Of a stretch of 64,000 nt of DNA, positions 11,585 through 22,697 are shown one piece after another; positions within the stretch are counted from its first letter, which is position 1, and each line of letters starts with the position of its first letter. Both the position numbers and the translations under genes were made by a program. A model generated the notes under the pieces. It did not search any database, was not told the DNA's origin, and saw nothing but the letters and a program-made list of their open reading frames with translations. The DNA is from Colocasia esculenta (lineage: Eukaryota > Streptophyta > Magnoliopsida > Alismatales > Araceae): the NCBI GenBank assembly GCA_014218235.1, contig CM024758.1, positions 96,695,698 to 96,759,697 on the forward strand. The letters run 5' to 3'.

Positions 11585-12753
11585 TCGTCCTCGTCCCCTC
11601 TGGTAAGGTGTGCCACTACCTCAATCAACTGGTGGCTGCCGCTGCTGCTGCTGCTATAGTGCCCCTCTACCATAGTTTCCTCTCCTAGGATATGGACAAT
11701 TCCTTGCCAAGTGCCCCAGCTGATCAGAATTATAATATCTAAATTCTGTGGGCTGCCTAGCTGTGCTTTGCTGCGATTCCTCCGTCTCCGGCTTATAGCC
11801 TCGACCCTGCTGAAATCCTTGTTGCCTGCCACCTCCTTAGCCTCTAAATATCATCTTTAACTTGTTTCCCCACTTGCCAAAATATGATGTAGATGCTCCT
11901 CTCGACGGTGCCTTGCCTTTGCTAACACCCGATGATTGTTGTGGGAGTCAGAAACTACTACTACCTGATCCCGATCCGCTGGACTGCTCGCTTGCATAGT
12001 TCTTTCAAGTATAGCTGCTCTTTGGGCTGCCTCCTCCACCGTATTACACATAAGTGGAATCACGGCATCTTGCAACTTTGGCCTCAACCCCCGAATAAGT
12101 ACTCAACCATCATAGCACTATTAGTTACCACATAAGTTGCATACCTGCTCAAGGCCATGAACCTCATTTGATACTCCAGCACCGATAAATTTCCTTGCTA
12201 TAGTGTTCTGAATTGCTCCCTCTTGGCTTTCTAAACTTGTACTGGAAAGAACGTGTTGTTTAATGCTTCAAGAAATTCCGACCATGTGATTGTATCCTCC
12301 GCTCGTCCTGCAAACACGGTTTGCATCTTGAGTCTCCACCACTCGTTCAAATCCCCTCAACTGGTAAGTAACCAAGATAACTCTGTCTGCCTATGGACAC
12401 CTCATTGTAACAAAAACCCTTTCTATCTTATGCACCCAATGTTCAGCTGTATCCGGATTTGGACCTCCCGAGTATAGTGGATGCAAAGTAGGAACCTCTC
12501 CACTAGCATCGTGGACTCTCCCACTAGCTGGCTGCACTGGACAACCGGGGGGAAATGTACTACAGGTGGTACCTCAACTCCAAAGGGTGTACTAGCGGTA
12601 CCAATACTGTCTCCCCCTCCACTGGTGGTGCTGTAGCTACTGGTCCAATTGTGTCCTAATCTGTGTAATGCTCTCCCATAACCTCTCTATCATCTGATGG
12701 GTGGTCTCCTTAGGCTCATTACCTCCACCTCCCCAATCTCTCCTATTAGCCAT
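11585..12753 (-). pseudogene. Ty3/gypsy gag, family A, left copy
   Basis: Minus strand, starting at ATG 12753 (MANRRDWGGGGNEP), the typical short leader of plant gypsy gag. Broken by several stops and frameshifts; recognisable pieces include the retrotrans_gag C-terminal part with LQDAVIPLMCNTVEEAAQRA (11857-12087) and the zinc knuckle near 11690-11740. The knuckle reads YYNSDQLGHLARNC: the first two Cys of the CCHC motif are Tyr and Ser in both copies, so it cannot bind zinc normally. In an intact element Gag forms the virus-like particle and packages RNA. Confidence 0.85.
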
Positions 12754-12894
12754 TTATAAACCTGCACATACAACATTCCAATCCACACACACATAAACAT
12801 ATCATTACAAAAACAGAGCCAGCTACCAGCAATAGACTATAGTAGAAAAACAAACTATGTACATTTTCTGTTCCTTCATATTTACACGGACCTT

Positions 12895-12906
12895 GCTCTG
12901 ATACCA
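12895..12906 (-). other. Primer-binding site, family A, left (tRNA-iMet)
   Basis: On the minus strand TGGTATCAGAGC, complementary to the 3-prime end of initiator tRNA-Met, lies two bases after the LTR. This fixes the 5-prime LTR on the right side of the element and its minus orientation. Confidence 0.9.
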
Positions 12907-12908
12907 AC

Positions 12909-13269
12909 GTGATGGTCCTCGCCGTTCAGGCCTGTTAACCCCAAACGTGCCCGACACGACTCCGTCTCCCGCAACGAGCTGTAGCCTCACAAGGGATATC
13001 AACACAACATGTCCGTGGAAATATAAAAGAACACACTGAACACATATAAGTTTTCATTTCTCACATATATCTATATGAAATGTACATATTTAGTTCCATA
13101 CCAAAGTCATAGTACAAAGTTCATGGCCTGGACAAACCCCCAGGCACAACAAGAGGAAGTATTACTCTGTTGGTGATGTCAGCCCGACTCCACTACGGTG
13201 TTGACCAGAACTAGAAGAGGGACGGGAACCCTCCAGCTCTCCTTCACCTGGAAGAAGAAGGGGTGAGCT
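12909..13269 (-). repeat. 5-prime LTR of family A (terminal 361 bp, interrupted), left
   Basis: Matches the first ~370 bp of the complete LTR at 36641-38717, including the GTTCAGGC, GCCCGACACGACTCCGTCTC and CTACGGTGTTGAC blocks. It stops matching at 13270, where another LTR-like start (TGTAATGACCC) appears after GAGCT. The missing first T of TGTGAT is a one-base indel relative to the right copy (51705). Confidence 0.85.
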
Positions 13270-15740
13270 TGTAATGACCCGGAGAGCCTAACCCTCGGCC
13301 CAAGTTGAGGACCCAATTTTTGTGATCGCCGCCCATGGATCCGGGGACCTGGAAGGGCTATAACACAAGTCTAACAGAATATGTAAAGGAAATAAGCGTC
13401 AACTGCTAACCAGGAGCACACACACAGAAGCAAAAAGAAGAGCGAGACCACAGCGTATCGCTCTAGGTACAGTCCCAACACACATACTAGTACAAGTAAG
13501 CAATGGGGAAGAACAAGTCCCTTAGGGGAATACCCCAAGGGTGACGTACAACTGAACGGGGAAACCACTACTAGCATCAGGGACGACAACTACCGCCCCA
13601 CCTCCTCCGCCCTGACGTTGCTGAGAAGTCTCACCTGGAAAAAGAAGGGATGAACTTCACAACAGAAGCTCAGTAGGGACTACCAATCTCCTACTGGATC
13701 TAACAGGCAGAAGAATATATATAAACAGATTATATAACAGCAGTTATATCTTCTACTCTACAAAGGAAAGTGCAGAAGCAAAGCTACTAACTAGCGACGG
13801 TATGAAAAAACACCACGGTACGAAACTCCGTACAATTGCACGTCGTGACCACTACACGGCTGGCAACATAGGCAGAGTGAACCCTGCCTAGACAAGAGAC
13901 ACTAGCTACGGAAAAAGACTACCACTAGTCAACCGGTCAGGCGCGTCCAATGACGTCTTATCCTCGACCCAGGTCTAAACCTCCACTCTCATTAGATTGG
14001 GGCAGGAACACAAGTAACACCATAGTAACCGCCGTAGTCTGACCGGACTACGGTCCCATGCCTGGCCTCTCTAAGTGGTTCCGAGGCCACAAAGAGCAAG
14101 GCAGTGAGAAAAGGACTGACTGGCCTGCACCAGGAGGAACTCCAAATGACCTCGACGTCCTAGACCAACCAAGAGAGCTCTGCAAATGACTCAACGTCGC
14201 TGTCCTAACCACCATTTTCCCCTCCACTCCAGAGTCCATGACCTGAGCATGCCCACCTCCTGGGTACTTCCCTCAACAGGTGCACGGGGACGTGGGTCCC
14301 AGGCAAAGGTAACAACCTCTCTCGCAGGACAAGCCCTCAAGTGTCGAGCACCGGGCGAATGACTAGTGTAGGACCGTACTAGGAAACTAGTACTGATGCC
14401 ACGAGTATAGTAAGAATCGAAATAGTGAAGACTCCATAGAAAATGGAACTCCGCAAGACTTACCTATCTCTGAAGCTGTCGCGATGCTCAGAGCGGCCAC
14501 GACCAGGTCGCGATGGCTGGCGACAGCATGCCCCGCCACGACAGCCTAAGCTGTCGCGGTCGGCGCATGCATCCCGACACCATCGCGACCCACAAACCGG
14601 TTGCGTTCTCAACCGAGGGCATCCCGTATAGTCCTCCCAAGGACCGCCCAAAATCGTACAAACCATCCATAGGGGGAGGGAAACATGGGAAACGCATAGG
14701 GAAGCTTGTAAAACAACCAAACCACCCTCAACCCCCTAGAACATGGATTATAAGGAAATCTATGCTCGATGGAAACTTTACTCACCACGAGCATGATCCT
14801 CACACCCCACAACCCCAAACCATGGAGGAACAACCATCTTAAGGGGAAGGGAGCATGCTTAGAACGAGAGGAGACACGGAATCCCTACCTCCAAAAGTAG
14901 AGCCGACCTGTTGGGCCTTCACATCAGAATGGCCACTTCCTCCTCACTCTAAGCTCTACGAGCATGCCGCCTACACGAACGGGGCATCCTCCCCACCCAA
15001 ACAACCAAGAATCGCCGGAGAAGCCAAGGGGTTCAGAGGGGGAAGAAGAAGGAAGAAGAAGAAAGAAGAAGAAGAAGGAAGAAGAAGAAAGAAGAAGAAG
15101 AAGGAAAGGGGAGAAGGGGAAATGGGCGCTGGCCTCGGTTTTGAACTGATGGCCCCCGAGACACGACGGGTCGGGCCGGTGCGACAGCAACCCTTTTGCG
15201 ACACCCTTGAGCGTCACGACAAATGGGATATCTAAACTTGGGTGTTCAGTATAGTACAACCTGCTCAATCCTCCGTGAGGAAATCTATGGGGGTACAGAG
15301 ACTTACAGAGGTCTTGGCAAAGGTCCCCTAGTCCAATGAGACATAATGCCTAAAGGAGAGGTCACCCTTACCAAGAAGGTGTGTGGAGCCTAGGAGATGA
15401 CGGAAGGAGGTCCACCGACCAAAATAGAATGCCTTGTATGCAACATATTATAAAACAAGTGTTTTGGACAGTAAATAAGACCGTGCTCTATTTGCAGTGA
15501 GAATCGCGATAGACACAGACGTCGTGAATCCAACAATGAATCGCGTCTAGTTACCTGGTCGCGGACTGAGAGCCTCAAAAGCCTGTCAGAGCAGAGTCCG
15601 GTCCCTGTGAACGGATTGCAGACAGAAACATGATGAACTGGGTCATCGCAGAACTAAAATAAAACACGACCGGTTAACTGGTTGCATATTAAATAGTGAA
15701 ACATGACCACTGGTCGTGATTCAGAAGGCAACCCGAGAGC
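13270..15740 (-). repeat. LTR-like sequence of a second gypsy family (C) nested in the family A LTR, left
   Basis: Starts TGTAATGACCCGG directly after GAGCT in the family A LTR. About 370 bp in it repeats the architecture of the A LTR: CACCTGGAAAAAGAAGGGATG then CAGAAGCTCAGTAGG, the minus strand of which resembles a pyrimidine-rich splice-acceptor signal. This suggests an LTR of a related family in minus orientation. It is rich in TCGCGA-type motifs near 14480-14600 and 15480-15560. The far end is not found: I see no CA followed by GAGCT and resumed A LTR, so the end given is approximate. Open frames within it look like shadows. Confidence 0.55.
15041..15110 (+). repeat. GAA/GAAA microsatellite
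   Basis: Purine-only run of GAAGAA and GAAAGAA units inside the family C LTR-like sequence; also present at 53834-53900. Confidence 0.9.
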
Positions 15741-16880
15741 TTAAAAAAAATAGAAATCAGAGATATGTATACAAATGAACACACAAGCATGCTTTTCTGG
15801 TATTGTAATAAGCGGAAGACAATGAACACAATCTCATATGAATATCATGGATCAACTCATCATATTTTTTCTTTTATTTTTCCTCAAATCTTCTTTGGGA
15901 TTCCACAGTTGGCTAACCATGGGAAGAAAGAAAAGGAGGAAAAGAAGGAGGGGCACACGGGTGCCAAAAGGAGAATGCCACGTGGGGCACGATGGAGGGG
16001 GTAATCAAATAGAAAGGAGGAAAGATGTTCCACCGTGATCGCCAATTTGTAGATTCTGACTCTTGTCTTAAAAAGACTCAAGGTCTTCACAAGGAAAATA
16101 TGAAGAAAAATAAAGAAGAAGATGAAGATGGTGGAGCACAACTCCTGGATGTGTACGTAATCGCCAGACACATATGGGTGTCGAAGGAGAAAATGCAGAA
16201 AATGCAAAAGAGAGATTATCACATAATACCTTTTGGAGTGGGGAGATGTGTGGGAGAGAGCGGGTTCGCTTCTTCTTCTACGAGAACGACCGATCATGGT
16301 AGAAGGCTTCTTCTTATTTTTACCCTTGTAAACACATAACAGAAAAGAAGGATTATCCAAAAACGTGTATTCAATTCTCAAATAATGAAATAAACATGAA
16401 GAACATGGTGAAGTACACACCTTTTGTGGCTTTTAAAACCCTTAGAAAATAGTTATGATGTGTGCATGCAAAGTGTGTGTGTTGATTGGAGATGATTAAA
16501 AGTAGATTAACAAGATAGATAGATGCAGTAGCCACGTTGGGGTTATGAAGGGAGTATGATGATGAATAAACAATTGAATAAAAGTAAGAGGAGGGAGGGG
16601 CTTCCCCTTTGGTGATCATGGCACATGTATGCTTGATGTTTTGCTGAAGAGAGGAGGAGAGGTGCTGACGAGCTGCTCCTGTTGCTGGTTCAGATGTGGA
16701 GATGGAGAGGCGTCAAAGCTTAAGGTGAGATCCGACAGAGCTTCACCTTGAATTGGGCTCTCTTACAACTCACTAGTCATGGTGGTTATTTGGGGGATCC
16801 TTCTAGGTCTAACCTCTGAGAACACGAGAGATATGGAGTGTATATATAGGAGCAGAGCTCAAAGTCTGAGTTGGACAACA
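15741..16880 (-). promoter_or_regulatory. A/T-rich repeat segment with a minus-strand TATA box
   Basis: No protein-coding content is convincing. On the minus strand CTATATATACACTCC (TATA core at about 16841-16849) precedes a C/T- and CA-rich leader (CATCTCCACATCTGAACCAGC and similar), which looks like a retrotransposon promoter and transcription start region. It may be the promoter of the family C LTR, in which case that LTR would span from 13270 to somewhere in the palindrome-rich stretch; this cannot be settled here. Same in the right copy (TATA near 55640). Confidence 0.45.
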
Positions 16881-18260
16881 TATTTAAATCGCGACGGACA
16901 CAGAGATCACTGTTAAAGTTGAATCAGAACGACATAGATGGACGCATTCAAGGATTTCTAGATACAATCAAATTCTAATCAAAAGTGCAATCTTAATTAC
17001 GACGGGTATGATCGACGCGTATATGAATTTTCGATTTTGCTTATGGAAACTGGCCAGAAGTCAAATGTAGAATGTTGAATCGCGGTGGATCAACTGGACA
17101 CGTTTCAAGAAAGGCAACAAGTATTTCCAAAATGAAATAAAGAATTTCTGAAAAATATGGAAGTTCAAAGTAGCAACGTACATACTCGATGCGTTAAGAA
17201 ATGTTTAGCACTCGATGTGAAGGCCAATCAATGTTTGATAAGCAATCGATATGATCACGACGGTCAGACACGGCAGTTAATAATATCAAACGGAATAAGA
17301 CTAGGAATTGATATGAGAATCAGTTTTGACTGACACGTCACGTATTACATCAATTGATATTCAAAGCATCAGTCGATACGAGCTTCATCGGAACAAGCAC
17401 CAATCGAAATGCATAAACATGACGACAAGGACTCTCGCGAATCATTGTTTAGCATCGACGTTGTTCACCAATCGATATAGAATCATGACATGTTGTCAAG
17501 GTGCTTTTAAGAGCAATCGATGTTGGTCATAATCGATGTGAATCATAATGGTTTGACATGACTATTTAGTTTTCTCCATCAGTCGATGTTAAACGCGACC
17601 ACTGTATCATGTTGTGAAATACTTTTTGCTCACGCCTTCAGCAAGCTAGGAAATTTGGGGAAGCACCAAAATAGGGAGAGAAATTAGGGAGACCCTGAAT
17701 CATGGGGAAAAATAGTCTCACAAGGCAAAAAGGGAGCCCTTTGTGGCATTATGGATATTTGAAATTGCTTGCGATGGTGTCATTTTTAGCGTGTCTACAA
17801 TCGAGTGCAGAAAACTCTTCTCCAAAGATGTGTTTGTTGTGGACACACAAGGATAGTCATCTCCCCTTATTCCACAACCTAAGGACTCTTCTTGGCCGTA
17901 GATCAGAAATCAACTCGTGAAAATCAATCAAAGAAAGAGTCTAATCCTAGAATAGAAATCCATAGTCGGTCATCGATTTACCAAGTCGGTTTTCGTTTCT
18001 AGACTTAGCTTCGCTGGCCCTTCATTATTCTAAGTCGGTCGACCGAGTTTCTCAGGTCGGTAGTCTAACTTCTAGCTATCCCACTTCAAACATACTGGGT
18101 TTGGTCGCGACCGAAATCCCAAATTGTCTTTTCCGATTTCCGTGCTTGGTCATCAATCGATTGAGCCTATTCTTCAATCGATTGATCTTTGTTTCATCAA
18201 TGGGAAGCTCTTCATCAATCGATGGTCTTACATAATCGGTCGCCGATTCTTGCAAATCGG
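16881..18260. repeat. Palindrome-rich array (ATCGAT, GTCGAC, TCGCGA motifs), left copy
   Basis: A 1.4-kb stretch with many short CG-centred palindromes: AATCGATT, GTCGATAC, TCGATGT and TCGCGA types in the left part, then GGTCGACCGA and CAATCGATTG types between about 17960 and 18250. Spacing is irregular, mostly 20-100 bp. No open frame. It lies upstream of the minus-strand TATA box, where U3 of an LTR would be. It is cut at 18260 by the long-LTR element; the sequence resumes at 32385. Confidence 0.6.
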
Positions 18261-19336
18261 TGATACCCTGAAATTTTATTCTTTTATATGTGCATGTATG
18301 AATTATTTGTTGTGTGTATATGTGTGTATTCAATTGCGCGTATTATAATTTCTATATTCCTTATGAACTCATGCATATATATATATAATATTTTACATGA
18401 GAAGAGGCAATTAGCTACATTGAGGTATATTGTGAATACTAAAAATCTTAGACTCATAATACTTAAGTCATATTATGCATGATAATCGAATTTCTGATGT
18501 GCATGTTGTAGTTATCTACTTCATGCATAGTGTATATAATTATGTTGTAAATATATGAAGTATATATATATACATATGTATGTTACTTTATGCATGTGCT
18601 ATCTATCTATTTAATCCTACGTACATCAATTCATCTATAGTATATGAATAATATATAGATAACATTGTCCATGTAATAGGTAATTTGCTGTGGACCATGT
18701 AAGTATATGTGTGCTATTTTCATACAAGTATAAAACATACATAATTGTGCATGCATTATCTAGTTATCAATGTATGTAAATCTCATGCATATGGTGCGTG
18801 TTGTACACATAGTAAGAAATTATTATCATACACTTTGTAAATAATCATGAGTTTATTTCTGAGCATGCAATATATATAAACGTGTGTGAATTATCTAATT
18901 ATTGAGGTGCCTATTGTATTTAATTATTTTAATGCACGTAGTTAGTGTTATGGATGTGCGTATGTATACATACATGTGTTATCCTTGTTTAAATAATATT
19001 TATCTACTTTAAGCGTGTTAAATTATTTAGGGTGTGTAAAGTACTTGGATGATAATATGCATACAATATTTAACTAATAATGGACACATTTTAATCATAA
19101 GTTCATGCGTAATGTATGTAATTATGCAATGTGTACGTATGTGTGCATATATGTATGTATTGATGCATATTGTTCTTAATTATGATTAGTGTAAGTTGTA
19201 ATTAATTAAATATTACATAATGCAAGTATTTTATGTGGTAATGATATATGAAATTATTTTTGCATATACTAAATTATTTTAGTGCATTTATACATTAAAT
19301 TTTAGGTCTGTCAGTGTTTCGGCTGCACAGTGCTGC

Positions 19337-19460
19337 TGGCGGCCAGGACCTGGACGCCAAGGCACTGTTGGCGGCCAGACCTGGACGCCAACCCCCAGTG
19401 GGCGGCCACCCCCTGGACGCCAACCTCATTCTGGCGGCCAGACCTTGACGTCAACTGCCA
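19337..19460 (+). repeat. GC-rich 32-bp minisatellite in LTR 1
   Basis: Four units of 32, 32, 31 and 29 bp with the core TGGCGGCCAGACCTGGACGC followed by CAA. It lies about 150-270 bp upstream of the TATA box. The same array occurs at 24329-24452 (LTR 2) and, degraded, at about 29277-29397 (LTR 3). Confidence 0.85.
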
Positions 19461-19606
19461 GGTTGACTACAACCGATGTTGACGTTAATATCCTGCTGCG
19501 TAACGGTTCCAGAATTGTTAATGTCCGTGTTTTGGCTGGTTCCAGATTAGGAAACCCTTCCTAAACCTTGGGTAACCTACCCTAATGCGTACCCAACCCT
19601 TGAACC

Positions 19607-19615
19607 TATAAAATA
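19607..19615 (+). promoter_or_regulatory. LTR 1 TATA box
   Basis: TATAAAATA preceded by CTTGAACC and followed by CCCACTCTGGGACGAAGG, then a CAACATTTGG leader; this fits an LTR promoter and transcription start. Conserved in LTR 2 (24599-24607) and LTR 3 (29542-29549, one A shorter). Confidence 0.7.
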
Positions 19616-22517
19616 CCCACTCTGGGACGAAGGAAAGGCTTTCAACATTTGGTGAAAACCCTAGCTCCGAGATGGTGAAAAGCTGAACTTTAGAAGGCCG
19701 GATCCATCAACTGGAGGTGTTCCCCGAAGAGCTACAACATCTGGAGGATAGCCTATACATAGAGGAAGAGATCCCAACTCCGAGGAGCCATCTACATCGA
19801 CAGGAGAAGAAGATCTAAGGCGTTTCCGAGCACCTTTTTCGCAGGGCCGAAAAGGGCTTCACCGACGATTCTGATCTTTGTAGATTTTTTAAGAGGCAAG
19901 TAAACCTAGATCTTGATCCTATACATGTCCCCTAAGTCCTAGGTATTTTTACGGATTTTTCCTCGCGTCCTGGAACCCCGAATTCACCGTTGTATGAAAA
20001 GTCGTATGTATGTGCTGCTGGGAGCAAGTAGAAGGCAACATAGGTTGCAGTCAAGTTCTTCAGAAGAAGTTGACGGCAACATCCCTTGACGTCTACTTCT
20101 TCAGGACCTGAAAGTGTGCTTTTTGATCTTCTTTTGCTGTTTAAATAATTTCTGGACATGGGTATACTCTGAAATTTTTATAGGTGATTGTATACTGTTA
20201 GTAGGTCATGTCATAATGTTGCCTAAATTTTCTGTGAACCATGTAAATTATGAAAATTCAATAACTGTACTATGTGCACCACATAAGCATGTTTAAATAT
20301 GGCATAAATGGAATTACTGTAAGTTAGGATTGCATAAATTTTACATGATAGTATGAGTACTAATATCTGACTTCTAAACTGTTAGTACATAAACATGATC
20401 ATATGTGCCATGTTTAATGATGTTTCGATAAATATGACTGAAATCTGTTTTAAATTGTAGAAATTATATTTACTGTTGAAAAATCCAGAAAATTGAAGAT
20501 GTGATATGTTTACTGTTAGTAACCTGGGATAAAAATTTGGAACTAATCTGATGACAGTAATAGTAATTATTAGTTAAACTATGCGGATTATTCATATTTG
20601 ATATGATAAAAACTAATCTTATGTAATTCAGTAATTTGCTGCATGTTTAGAATTGTAATAGGAGTTGTTTACTTCTGAAAAACCATAGTATCATGATCAG
20701 GTCAAATGAGATATAGGCAAATGGTAAATAAGGTATGAAAGGGATTAAATAGTATATGAACAATACGTGACTAGTGTGTGAAAATGTGAATGAGTGAATG
20801 TGTAATAATTGGGCCAAGAATGACACTGCTACCCTAGAGGCTTCGAGAGCTGTACATAGAAAAGTCCCTATGGAAGGCTCTACATTGTAAAAGTTTGTCC
20901 TAAAGGCATTAGGAAAAACCCGGAGGTGGACAAGTACCACTGGATAGGGTGGAGAGGGCTTCTCCCGGTCTGCGCAGTTACCAAGATTCACCACTTCATT
21001 GCCTAGGTGGTGGGTATGTGATATGAGTTGTGTTATGAGTTATGTGATATGAGTTATGTGTTATGAGATGTGATGAGTTATGAGTACGAGAGATTGGTTT
21101 GTGTCCTCTAATAGGTAGTTAGGACTATGTGTCATGGCATTTTAAGTAATTGGAATATGAATAAAGTGTAAGATTATATGCGAATGTGGCACATGATGAG
21201 TGCAAATGATATGATATGTGATAAATGAAAACCAAAGAGTAAATGATGTGAAGAATATGTGAAAAGATATGTAAGAGACAGTTAATGTTATTGAAGTGTG
21301 CTTGCATGTGAAAACCGATGTAGTAATGCATAATGTTCATGTTTTCATGCATTAATTACCTCATTTGCAATATCATGCTTATCATCATGTCATGTAGTTT
21401 ATTGTTCTTCATGTAATAGTGTATGTGAATAAACATGAGTAACCATGTCATTTATGCAACATGAAAGATGAAAATGTAGAATTGTGAATTGGATAAGATA
21501 ACATATGAACAAATGTAAATCCATGTAATTGAATGTAATTCATGTCAAAACAGCAAGTAAAGTGTAGTTATGAAGGTGATAAATGTATGTAATATTAATT
21601 AGGTTCCATGCTAGATGTGATGTTTGCTTAGTACAAAGTTTCATGCTTTAGTACTTATTGTTGCCAACCAATTTGACCATGTTTTAACTTCTCAATTCAT
21701 GTTATAAAATATGAAACCATGTGTATGAGATGTATGTACATTTAAAACAGCAAGCAAAATGTGAAATTAAATATGAAAAGTGCATGTGAAAAGTGAATAG
21801 TCATCATATTAGTTTGTTCATTCCTTTATGTCAAATTCTATGTTCTAGTTGTAGAAATATGTCATGAAATGAATTAATGTGGAAATGAAGGAATCATGTT
21901 ATGTGTTAAGTGTAGAGAATATGTACAAGTGTATAGTAATAGTATCCATGATTTAGAATAAACATATGATAGAATGAGGCATGTCTAGGTGATTAAAAAT
22001 GTGTTGATAGCTAAGAGTATGTTCCATGTGTTTGGGAGTTTAAATGATAGTATGTATTCATGAGTGTTTAATAGCTTAATGTGAATGTGATATGTTTAAG
22101 ATTAAGTCTTTGTTTTACTTGCTGAGTCTTTGGACTCACCCTTGCTTCGGCGTACAGGTTGACAGGTATCCCGTGCTAGGGGGAGAGACGCTATCTTGGA
22201 GGAGAGGCTTTTGAGGAGCAAGTAGTAGTTGTTTTTCCTTTCATAGTTGAATAAAAATGTTATTTGGACAATGTAGCTCTTTCATCATGTAATAATGTGG
22301 ACATTGTCGTTCTATTTTTGCACTATATAGACTGTGGAATATGGGATGGTGATGGACTAAGTTAAATTGTTGAATTTATTCCGCTGAAATCAATTTGCTA
22401 TCTACGTACTTTTCAACCTATCGGCTAGTGTTGGGTTTTATCCCACTGTAATGACGCTCTTTATACCGATGGGGATTGGTATAATCGTACCGGTATGAGG
22501 AGGGTCGTTACAGAGAT

Positions 22518-22529
22518 TGGTATCAGAGC
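22518..22529 (+). other. Primer-binding site, first internal region (tRNA-iMet)
   Basis: TGGTATCAGAGC, five bases after the LTR end (ACA GAGAT). Standard initiator tRNA-Met primer of plant Ty3/gypsy elements. The spacer is slightly longer than in family A. Confidence 0.9.
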
Positions 22530-22697
22530 CCAAGGTTGAAATTGTACATGGATAGACCATCATCACCACCATATTGCAAAGTCTTTATAGGGAATTGTCC
22601 ATAAATGTAGAAATTACTAATAACGAATGGAAGATAGTTAAGGAAGATAGTTAGGATTAGTAACCTAGATTCTAACTAATTAACTATTTTGCAGATT

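Larger units (their letters stand above)
1..13269 (-). mobile_element. Ty3/gypsy LTR retrotransposon, family A, left copy (partial)
   Basis: Minus-strand Ty3/gypsy element running from the C-terminal part of integrase (window start) to the first 361 bp of its 5-prime LTR. Domain order on the minus strand is gag, protease, RT, RNase H, integrase, which is the Ty3/gypsy order. A CACTA element (249-8492) is inserted in the integrase C-terminal region. The 3-prime LTR lies to the left of the window; the equivalent LTR of the other copy is at 36641-38717. The coding region has several stops and frameshifts, so this copy cannot move by itself. A second LTR-like sequence starts at 13270 inside its 5-prime LTR. 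Confidence 0.9.
18261..22512 (+). repeat. Long LTR 1 of the gag-only element
   Basis: 4252 bp, lacking the first two bases (TG) seen in LTR 2. Mostly AT-rich with many TATATA and ATGTAT tracts, a GC-rich minisatellite at 19337-19460, a TATA box at 19607, then a long R/U5 part, ending GGTCGTTACA. The first half is nearly identical to LTR 2. In the second half LTR 2 shows many homopolymer contractions that LTR 1 and LTR 3 do not. Short open frames such as minus 20647-20994 recur in the other LTRs as repeat shadows. Confidence 0.9.

Noticed and set aside
14460..15268. Several overlapping open frames in both strands around the GAA microsatellite
   Set aside because: Purine/pyrimidine low-complexity shadows in an LTR-like sequence; they differ between the two copies.
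15884..16420. 178-codon minus-strand open frame
   Set aside because: Low-complexity Phe/Leu/Ser-rich translation with no conserved motif, frame not conserved in the right copy, and it lies in an LTR leader-like region.
16881..18260. Palindrome array considered as a CRISPR-like array
   Set aside because: Plant nuclear DNA; units are short, degenerate and irregularly spaced, without constant repeats or unique equal-length spacers.
19932..20159. 75-codon minus-strand frame identical at 24925-25152
   Set aside because: Identity reflects the near-identical first halves of LTR 1 and LTR 2; it is broken in LTR 3 and has no recognisable domain.
20647..20994. 115-codon minus-strand frame, repeated at 25696-25989 and 30678-30887
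   Set aside because: Repeats only because the LTR repeats; frame and length are not conserved among the three LTRs and no motif is seen.
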